DNA from: Pseudoflavonifractor gallinarum
GTDB lineage: Bacteria; Bacillota; Clostridia; Oscillospirales; Oscillospiraceae
Reading direction: 5' to 3'
Assembly (NCBI RefSeq): GCF_014982855.1
Contig: NZ_JADCKF010000009.1
Location: forward strand, 62,001 to 126,000
DNA length: 64,000 nucleotides
Positions within the stretch are counted from its first letter, which is position 1. Each line of letters opens with the position of its first letter. The notes under the pieces were generated by a model. It did not search any database, was not told where the DNA came from, and worked only from the letters and a program-made list of their open reading frames with translations. The position numbers were made by a program, and so were the translations under genes. Of this stretch, positions 58,223 through 64,000 are shown piece after piece.

Positions 58223-59533
58223 ATGAAGATCGCCATTTATACCTTGGGCTGCAAGGTCAATCAATATGAGACCCAGGCGATGGAGGCTGAGCTCTCCGGC
58301 AGAGGGCATACCCTGGTCCCGTTTGAGGGACATGCGGACGCCTATATCATCAATACCTGTTCCGTCACGGCGGTGAGCGACAAAAAGTCCCGCCAGATCA
58401 TCCGCCGGGCCCGGAAGGAAAATCCGGATGCCGTGATTGGGGTCTGCGGCTGTTATGCCCAGACCAATCCCGAGGCGGTCCGTGCGCTGGAGGTGGACCT
58501 GATCTCGGGTACCGCCGGACGCATGGCTTTTCTGGACGATCTGGAGGAACTGCTGGAGGACCGCCGGGCCGCCCGGATGGCAGGGGAAGAGCCCCGGGTG
58601 ACGGTGGACAATGCCTTGCGCCGGCGCGCCTTTGAGGTCCTGCCCGCCGGCGGGCTGGAGGGGCGCACCCGCGCCATGCTGAAGGTGGAGGACGGCTGCG
58701 TCAACTTCTGCACCTACTGTATCATTCCCTATGCCCGTGGACCCATCCGCTCCCTCTCCATCCCGGAGGCGGAGGAGCAGTGCCGCCGTCTGGGGGCGGA
58801 GGGATACCGGGAGGTGGTCCTCACCGGCATTGAGATCTCCTCCTGGGGTGCCGAGTGGAAGGACGGTCCCACCCTCATTGATCTGGTGGAGGCGGTCTGC
58901 CGTGCGCTGCCCGAGGGCACACGGGTGCGTCTGGGCAGTCTGGAGCCCCGCACCATTACGGAAGAATTCTGCCGCCGGGCCTCTGTCCTGCCCAATCTGT
59001 GTCCCCATTTCCACCTGTCCATGCAGAGCGGCTGCGACAGTGTGCTCCGGCGGATGAACCGGAAATATGATACCGCACGGTATTATGAGAGCGTACAATT
59101 ACTCCGGGAATACTTTGACCGCCCCGGCATTACCACTGATCTCATTGTAGGCTTCCCCGGGGAGACCGAGGAAGAGTTTGCGCAGACCCTGGCCTTTGTG
59201 GAGAAGTGCGCCTTTTCCGCCATGCACATCTTCCCCTACTCCCGCCGCTCCGGGACGCCGGCGGCCGCCATGCCCGACCAGGTACCCAATGCGGTCAAGG
59301 AGGAGCGGGCTCACCGGGCCGGGGAGCTGGCCCGCCGTCTGGAGGCGGCCTATCTGGAGCAGTGGGTGGGGAAGTCCCTCCCTGTGCTCTTTGAGGAGGA
59401 GCGGGACGGCCTCTGGCGGGGCCACGCTCCCAACTATGTGGAGGTCCTTGCCCCGGGAGAGGGACTCCATAATGTAGAAAAAGAGGTTAAAATTACGGAT
59501 TGGAGTGAAAATCATCTGATTGGAGTGGTATAA
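58223..59533 (+). CDS. mtaB: tRNA t6A37 methylthiotransferase MtaB
   Basis: 436 residues. An N-terminal MTTase domain (YTLGCKVNQYETQAM with Cys10, NTCSVT with Cys46, GCYAQ with Cys77) binds one cluster. The radical SAM motif CVNFCTYC (Cys159, 163, 166) binds the other. A TRAM domain closes the chain. The GCKVNQ start is characteristic of MtaB, which makes ms2t6A at position 37 of tRNAs reading ANN codons. AAGGAG precedes the ATG. Confidence 0.95.
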   Translation: MKIAIYTLGCKVNQYETQAMEAELSGRGHTLVPFEGHADAYIINTCSVTAVSDKKSRQIIRRARKENPDAVIGVCGCYAQTNPEAVRALEVDLISGTAGRMAFLDDLEELLEDRRAARMAGEEPRVTVDNALRRRAFEVLPAGGLEGRTRAMLKVEDGCVNFCTYCIIPYARGPIRSLSIPEAEEQCRRLGAEGYREVVLTGIEISSWGAEWKDGPTLIDLVEAVCRALPEGTRVRLGSLEPRTITEEFCRRASVLPNLCPHFHLSMQSGCDSVLRRMNRKYDTARYYESVQLLREYFDRPGITTDLIVGFPGETEEEFAQTLAFVEKCAFSAMHIFPYSRRSGTPAAAMPDQVPNAVKEERAHRAGELARRLEAAYLEQWVGKSLPVLFEEERDGLWRGHAPNYVEVLAPGEGLHNVEKEVKITDWSENHLIGVV

Positions 59534-60958
59534 ATGAAACGGCGCGCCCTCTCTCTCAGCCTGTCCCTTCTGCTGCTGGCCGGATGTGCTCCTGCCCCGG
59601 AGCCATCCCCGACCGCTGCGCCCACGGCCAGCCAAAGTCCGGAGCCGGTCTCCTTTGATACGTTTTTAGCCGGGGTGAATGAGGCACGGCGCTCCGCCCA
59701 GGAGAGCGGGGAACCCATGGACATCTCGGCCTGGACATCGGACTTCCGGGAACAGAATAACACCTTTACCGAGGCCGAGATGGAACGGCTGCTCACCCCT
59801 CACAATCTGGAGAAGCCCCTCACACTGGAGACGGCCCGGGAGGACATCGAGACCTTTTTCACCCTCCTGCGCACCACATACGGCGCATATGACTATTTCG
59901 GCGGGGACGAGGTGTTCGGCCCGTTGGAGGAGCAGGCCATCGCGGCGCTGGAGAGCGGGAAAGAAGAGGGGGACATCCTGTATTCCAAGGAGATCCGGGA
60001 CATCCTCTATGACGCGGTGAGTCCGGTCATCCGGGACGGACACTTTACGATTGGTAGAAAGCACCTCATCGAAGAGGTCCGGCAGGAGCCCTACTATGTG
60101 CCGGACCAGTACATTGCTGACCCGGAGGCGGAGGGATTGGACCCGGCCTATGTGAAGCCCACCATTGGACCGGACGGCGCCATCACCTACGGCTTTTTTG
60201 CCCTGAGCCATGACGGGAGCGATCTGCCCGAGACGCTGGGTGGGTATACCCTGGACTGGCAGCCCTGCGGCATGGCCGATCTGGAGGAGCCGGAGCCTTT
60301 TGTGTTTGCTGAGCGGGCGTATGAGGGCCTGCCCATGCTGGTGTCTCGGAAGATGAGCCCTTATGAAATGCTGCCAGAGAGCGAAGCGGAGCTGGAGCGG
60401 TTTGCGTCCTGCGGCGGGGAGTATGCCGACGCGCCGGTGCTGCTCTTTGATGTGCGGCGGAATTCCGGCGGAAGCGACCGGTGGATCATGGATTGGTTTG
60501 AGGGGTGGACCGGCCAGCCGTGCGCTTCCAGATGGGTTTTTGGACACCGGTACAGCCAGCTCTCCTGTAAGGCGTTCTCCTATCCGGAAGAACAGATGGG
60601 GAATTGGCGTGTCGCTCAGGAGGAGGGGACCTGGGTACCCCGGGAGGGGGTCACCTTCCTGCTCACAGATAAGGGAACGGCCTCCTCCGGTGAGACGGTG
60701 GTGGAATTTCTGCACTCCGTGGAGAATGTACTGGTGGTAGGGGTCCCATCGTCAGGATGCTCGTTGGTATCAAGCAACTGGCATTTCTATCTCCCCAATA
60801 CCGGGATCGAGGTGTATTTCGGCACCGGGCTGAGCTTCTGTGAAGCGATGGAGAACCGGGACGGCGTGGGGTTTCTGCCCGACCTGTGGGTGAACCCCAC
60901 GGAGGCCCCGGCGGCGGTAGCCCGCCTGTGCGCCTATTACGGCTTGAACCCACAATAA
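59534..60958 (+). CDS. lipoprotein with S41 peptidase-like domain
   Basis: 474 residues starting directly after the mtaB stop. Signal MKRRALSLSLSLLLLAGCAP gives a lipobox Cys18. The S41-like core has LLFDVRRNSGGS and FLLTDKGTASSGETVVEF, which contains the nucleophile-position Ser. The position of the catalytic Lys of Tsp/CtpA, in GKxT after VVG, reads GVPSSGCSLV, so Lys is replaced by Cys. No PDZ domain is present. It may be inactive or use the tricorn-type active site. Confidence 0.8.
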   Translation: MKRRALSLSLSLLLLAGCAPAPEPSPTAAPTASQSPEPVSFDTFLAGVNEARRSAQESGEPMDISAWTSDFREQNNTFTEAEMERLLTPHNLEKPLTLETAREDIETFFTLLRTTYGAYDYFGGDEVFGPLEEQAIAALESGKEEGDILYSKEIRDILYDAVSPVIRDGHFTIGRKHLIEEVRQEPYYVPDQYIADPEAEGLDPAYVKPTIGPDGAITYGFFALSHDGSDLPETLGGYTLDWQPCGMADLEEPEPFVFAERAYEGLPMLVSRKMSPYEMLPESEAELERFASCGGEYADAPVLLFDVRRNSGGSDRWIMDWFEGWTGQPCASRWVFGHRYSQLSCKAFSYPEEQMGNWRVAQEEGTWVPREGVTFLLTDKGTASSGETVVEFLHSVENVLVVGVPSSGCSLVSSNWHFYLPNTGIEVYFGTGLSFCEAMENRDGVGFLPDLWVNPTEAPAAVARLCAYYGLNPQ

Positions 60959-60961
60959 AAC

Positions 60962-60999
60962 AGATCCCGCGGAGCTGATCAGCTCCGCGGGATCTTTTG
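60962..60999. terminator. terminator between S41-like and FUSC genes
   Basis: 15-bp arms AGATCCCGCGGAGCT (60962-60976) and complement (60981-60995), followed by TTTGCTTG, between convergent genes. Confidence 0.82.
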
Positions 61000-61005
61000 C
61001 TTGAT

Positions 61006-61551
61006 TCAATAGCGTTCCGGCCAACCCAGCGCCCGGCAGCACACATTGATCCAGTTCACCAGGCGCTCCCGGGGGAGCAGATAGTTGATGAGCAGGGACA
61101 TGGCCACCCCTGCGCCGGTGTCGATCATACGGTTCAGGGCATAGCTCACATAGGTATCCACCGGGGTGTTGAAGAGTACAATGCACAGCACCACGCCGCC
61201 GGGCTGAACAGCCCCCACCCAGAAGACCTGTGCCAGAATAATCAGGATCACGACGCCCACAAAGAGGAGAGGTACCAGCAGGAGGCGGTTGCTTCCATCC
61301 GGGACAAAGATAATGTAGATCCGAAAGAGTCCCATTCCCAGAAAGCCGCCGATGATGGTGCCGAAGAGGCGGTTGCCGCCGTGCAGCTTGGAATGGTCCA
61401 TGTTGGCGCCCATACCGAAGATGGCACCGATGCAGGCAAAGGTGGGGTTCCGGTTGATGAAATAGTAGATCAGGGCACAAAGCGAGGCAGAGAGGGCGGT
61501 CTTGAGATTGCGCAGACCCACGTGGGGAAGTGGGACGGGGGGCTTGTTCAT
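61006..61551 (-). CDS. FUSC / aromatic acid exporter-like membrane protein
   Basis: 181 residues from ATG 61551 (CAGGAG upstream). Six hydrophobic segments: GLRNLKTALSASLCALIYYF, NPTFACIGAIFGMG, LFGTIIGGFLGMG and others follow the FUSC/ArAE pattern, whose start is a membrane half of larger exporters. There is no C-terminal cytoplasmic half, so it is a short, single-domain version. Substrate unknown. Confidence 0.8.
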   Translation of the reverse strand: MNKPPVPLPHVGLRNLKTALSASLCALIYYFINRNPTFACIGAIFGMGANMDHSKLHGGNRLFGTIIGGFLGMGLFRIYIIFVPDGSNRLLLVPLLFVGVVILIILAQVFWVGAVQPGGVVLCIVLFNTPVDTYVSYALNRMIDTGAGVAMSLLINYLLPRERLVNWINVCCRALGWPERY

Positions 61552-61708
61552 GACAGACACTCCTGTGGAGAACACGGTGGTTCTCATATTTTGTTGACAA
61601 GACAAGAATACCATAGAACGGAATAGGATTCCATATTGCAGGAGAAAACTATGCAGTTTTTTGCATAAAGTTGTATAGACAAGAGAGCTAGTAGGATATC
61701 GTGGACTG

Positions 61709-61717
61709 TGCTATAAT
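61709..61717 (+). promoter_or_regulatory. extended -10 promoter of thyA
   Basis: TGCTATAAT (61709-61717) 29 bases before the thyA ATG, with a weak -35 region. Confidence 0.5.
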
Positions 61718-61746
61718 AGCGGGAAATGAGAGTGAGGAGGAACACT

Positions 61747-62577
61747 ATGAGCCGAGCCGACGAACTGTTTATCCAAAATTGCAAAGAGATTCTGGCCCAC
61801 GGAGTCTGGGACACCGATCAGAATGTCCGGCCCCGCTGGGAGGACGGAACGCCTGCCCATACCATCAAAGCATTCGGGATCGTCAACCGCTATGATCTGC
61901 GGGAGGAATTTCCCGTCCAGACCATCCGGAAGATGGCCTTCCGCAATGCGCTGGATGAGCTGCTCTGGATCTGGCAGAAGAAATCCAATCAGATTCAGGA
62001 CCTGAACAGCCACATCTGGGATGCCTGGGCCGATGAGAGCGGTTCGATCGGAAAAGCCTACGGCTATCAGCTGGGCGTAAAGCACCGCTATCCTGAGGGG
62101 GAGTTTGACCAGGTGGACCGGGTGCTCTATGACCTGAAGCACAACCCGGCCTCCCGGCGCATTCTGACCAACCTTTATAACCATGCGGACCTGCATGAGA
62201 TGCACCTGTATCCCTGCGCCTGGTCCATGACCTTCAATGTGAGCGGGCGCACCCTCAACGCTATTTTGAACCAGCGCAGCCAGGACATGCTCACCGCCAA
62301 CGGCTGGAATGTGATGCAGTATGCCGCCCTGGTCCACATGCTGGCCCAGGTGTCCGGCCTGGAGGCCGGGGAGCTCATCCATGTCATCGCGGACGCCCAC
62401 ATCTACGACCGCCATGTGCCCATTGTGGAGGAGCTGCTGGAACGAAAGCCCTATGACGCCCCCAAGCTGTGGATCGACCCGGCAGTGGAGGATTTTTATG
62501 CCTTCACACCGGAGAGCCTGCGCCTGGAGGGATATCAGGCCCATCCGCTGGCCGGGAAGATCCCGGTGGCGGTATAA
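61747..62577 (+). CDS. thyA: thymidylate synthase
   Basis: 276 residues. The nucleophile is Cys157 in LYPCAWSMTFNVSG, followed by LNAILNQRSQDMLTANGWNV (dUMP contacts) and HVIADAHIYDRHVPIVEELL. The CAWSMTF context differs from the usual CHxxxQF of E. coli ThyA but is typical of one clostridial branch as I recall it. It makes dTMP from dUMP with methylene-tetrahydrofolate, producing dihydrofolate. folA follows 30 bases later. Confidence 0.92.
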   Translation: MSRADELFIQNCKEILAHGVWDTDQNVRPRWEDGTPAHTIKAFGIVNRYDLREEFPVQTIRKMAFRNALDELLWIWQKKSNQIQDLNSHIWDAWADESGSIGKAYGYQLGVKHRYPEGEFDQVDRVLYDLKHNPASRRILTNLYNHADLHEMHLYPCAWSMTFNVSGRTLNAILNQRSQDMLTANGWNVMQYAALVHMLAQVSGLEAGELIHVIADAHIYDRHVPIVEELLERKPYDAPKLWIDPAVEDFYAFTPESLRLEGYQAHPLAGKIPVAV

Positions 62578-62607
62578 CCAATCCGAAAGAAGAAAGCGGG
62601 GAGAGCC

Positions 62608-63084
62608 ATGTACGCCATCGTAGCAGTGGATGAAAACTGGGGGATCGGCCGGGACGGGGACCAGCTGGTCTACCTCTCGGAGGACCTGAAACGCTTTAAG
62701 GCCCTGACCATGGGGCATGCGGTGATCCTGGGCCGCAAGACCCTGGCCACCTTTCCAGGAGGGAGGCCCCTGCCCAAGCGGCGGAATCTGATCCTCTCCC
62801 GAAACAAGGCATTTTGCTGTGAGGGGGCGGAGGTCTTTTCCAGTCTGGAGGACCTGTGCGCCGCCGCGCCGGAGGATGCCTTTGTGATCGGCGGGGGGAG
62901 CGTGTACCAAGCCCTCCTGGAGAAGTGCGACACCGTCTATGTGACCAAGATCCAGGCGGCTTTTCCTGCGGATACCTTTTTCCCGAACCTGGACCGTCTG
63001 CCGGAGTGGTATGTGTCCGAAGAGGGGGAGATGCTGGAGCAGGACGGCATCCGCTACCACTATGTGACCTACCGGAGGCGATAA
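62608..63084 (+). CDS. folA: dihydrofolate reductase
   Basis: 158 residues. YAIVAVDENWGIGRDGDQLV is the substrate-binding start, GHAVILGRKTLATFPGGRPLPKRRNLILSR the NADPH loop, and DAFVIGGGSVYQALLEKCDTVYVTKI the central motif. It recycles dihydrofolate from the ThyA reaction and thus belongs in this operon. Confidence 0.95.
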   Translation: MYAIVAVDENWGIGRDGDQLVYLSEDLKRFKALTMGHAVILGRKTLATFPGGRPLPKRRNLILSRNKAFCCEGAEVFSSLEDLCAAAPEDAFVIGGGSVYQALLEKCDTVYVTKIQAAFPADTFFPNLDRLPEWYVSEEGEMLEQDGIRYHYVTYRRR

Positions 63085-63086
63085 GC

Positions 63087-63653
63087 ATGTATCTGGACGA
63101 CATCCGGGCCTACCGTCCGGAAAATGCCCAGGAGGAGGCCGACCAGCGCATGATGCTGGAGTATGCCAGGCTCTTCCCAGGGCGGCTTCTGACCCGGGAA
63201 AATGAGGTGGCCCATATCACCAGCTCCGGCTTTGTGGTCAATGCCGACGGCTCCAAGGTCCTGATGGCCCACCACAATATCTATCGGGTCTGGGCCTGGA
63301 CCGGCGGCCATGCGGACGGGGAGGAGGATCTGCTCTCCGTGGCCCTGCGGGAGGCCCGGGAGGAGACCGGTGTAACCCATGTGCTCCCCCTCTCCTCCGA
63401 CATCATGTCGCTGGACATCCTGCCGGTGTGGGGACATGTGAAGCGAGGCCGGTATGTGCCGGCCCATCAGCACCTCAACGTGACCTATCTGCTGGTGGCC
63501 GACGAGGGGGATGCCCTCACCGTCCGGGAGGGAGAAAACACCCGGGTGGGCTGGCTTCCGGCGGACGACCTGCTCTCCTATACCAATGAGTGGCAGATGG
63601 ACGGGGTGTATACCAAGCTCCTCCGCCGGGCCCAGGCCCTGTTGGCACGGTAA
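63087..63653 (+). CDS. NUDIX hydrolase
   Basis: 188 residues from ATG 63087, two bases after the folA stop, with GGAGG inside the folA end. The Nudix box is GGHADGEEDLLSVALREAREETGVTH in key residues (GG, RE, REETG). It hydrolyses nucleoside diphosphate-linked compounds. Co-location with thyA-folA suggests a nucleotide-related substrate. Confidence 0.92.
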   Translation: MYLDDIRAYRPENAQEEADQRMMLEYARLFPGRLLTRENEVAHITSSGFVVNADGSKVLMAHHNIYRVWAWTGGHADGEEDLLSVALREAREETGVTHVLPLSSDIMSLDILPVWGHVKRGRYVPAHQHLNVTYLLVADEGDALTVREGENTRVGWLPADDLLSYTNEWQMDGVYTKLLRRAQALLAR

Positions 63654-63759
63654 GGCGCGGAAAAATGGATTGCCTTTTTCCACAAAATAGGCTAGGAATA
63701 GACCGGGTGGTGGTGTATAATATGGACAGCACCCATGTCTGCAAAGGAGGCAATCTGAT

Positions 63760-64000
63760 ATGATTCAACTTGATGTGTCCAACGCCACCGGTTTTCTTCC
63801 GGAGGACTGGCTGACATCCCGTACCGAGCGGCTGGAGCAGGCCCGCGGCTGGCTGGAGAACGGCAGCGGAGCCGGCGGCTCGTTTACCGGATGGGTCCAC
63901 CTGCCCCGGGATTATGATAAAGAGGAGTTTGCCCGCATCCGCTGCGTGGCGAAAAAAATCCAGTCCGACTCCCAGGCCCTGGTGGTCGTGGGAATCGGCG
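63760..64000 (+). CDS. pgi: glucose-6-phosphate isomerase, N-terminal part (runs off the window)
   Basis: 80 residues are visible from ATG 63760 (AAAGGAGG upstream). FTGWVHLPRDYDKEEFARIR and IQSDSQALVVVGIG fit the start of Pgi in Firmicutes, the last ending in the sugar-phosphate-binding GIGGS segment just reached. It interconverts glucose-6-phosphate and fructose-6-phosphate. The rest lies past 64000. Confidence 0.85.
   Translation, partial: MIQLDVSNATGFLPEDWLTSRTERLEQARGWLENGSGAGGSFTGWVHLPRDYDKEEFARIRCVAKKIQSDSQALVVVGIG

Noticed and set aside
1-64000. tRNA, rRNA genes or CRISPR arrays
   Set aside because: None recognised on reading both strands; some short structured RNAs could have been missed without a covariance search.

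Overview
The window comes from a high-GC, spore-forming anaerobe of the Clostridia, probably an Oscillospiraceae/Flavonifractor-Intestinimonas-type gut bacterium (inferred from content, not from a marker gene). The support is a glycine-reductase locus with a UGA-encoded selenocysteine, sporulation genes yabP and yabQ, a SpoVB-type flippase, RNase Y, YabR/DivIC synteny, and housekeeping genes of Firmicutes type. No tRNA, rRNA, CRISPR array or insertion sequence was seen.

Layout. (1) 1-3.85 kb is visibly AT-rich and looks like the end of an integrative element sitting at the 3' end of rlmD. It carries the tail of a probable type ISP restriction-modification protein, a SIR2-domain protein plus HerA-type ATPase pair (the architecture of the SIR2-HerA anti-phage system), a small DUF6061 protein, and apparently a replacement C-terminal tail for RlmD. 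(2) 5-7.2 kb holds a lipoprotein, a DUF2284 protein and a SprT-like protein. (3) 7.2-12.8 kb is a tripartite tricarboxylate transporter operon (tctB-tctA-tctC) behind a near-perfect sigma-54 promoter and a 44-bp palindrome, followed by its likely activator, a PrpR-type sigma-54 enhancer-binding protein. (4) 12.8-20.3 kb: a collagen-like surface protein, selenium-related genes (DUF3343, yedF), rny, a signal peptidase, a hybrid histidine kinase and a zinc-ribbon protein. (5) 20.4-28.5 kb: purine and methylthioadenosine salvage, then the yab cluster (flippase, mazG, hup, rqcP on the plus strand; yabP-yabQ-divIC-yabR convergent on the minus strand) and birA. (6) 28.6-36.8 kb: GGDEF protein, rplM-rpsI, a TtcA-like thiolase, a YhaO/YhaN (SbcDC-like) pair, a second signal peptidase and a TetR regulator. 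(7) 37-42 kb: trxB-trxA-grdA-grdC-grdD, the shared part of the selenium-dependent glycine/betaine/sarcosine reductases, without any component-B gene. (8) 42-64 kb: a purple-acid-phosphatase-like protein, YibE/F, pyruvate kinase, an O-acetylation cassette (DHHW, MBOAT, acyltransferase-3), serine dehydratase sdaAB-sdaAA, a ClC protein, a CNNM/CorC-type protein behind a structured leader, a UPF0210/ACT pair, a His-less HPr-like protein, mtaB, an S41-like lipoprotein, a FUSC protein, thyA-folA-NUDIX and the start of pgi.

How it fits together. Serine dehydratase makes pyruvate from serine, and Trx/GrdA/GrdC/GrdD supply reductive amino-acid fermentation yielding acetyl phosphate. YedF and DUF3343 proteins are typical companions of selenium metabolism, in line with the selenoprotein. 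The TTT transporter with dedicated sigma-54 control suggests inducible carboxylate uptake. The points most worth a second look are the SIR2-HerA island and the chimeric rlmD end, the sigma-54 circuit, the selenocysteine codon with a reduced grd locus, and an unassigned three-way-junction RNA leader upstream of the CorC-like gene at 54.3 kb.
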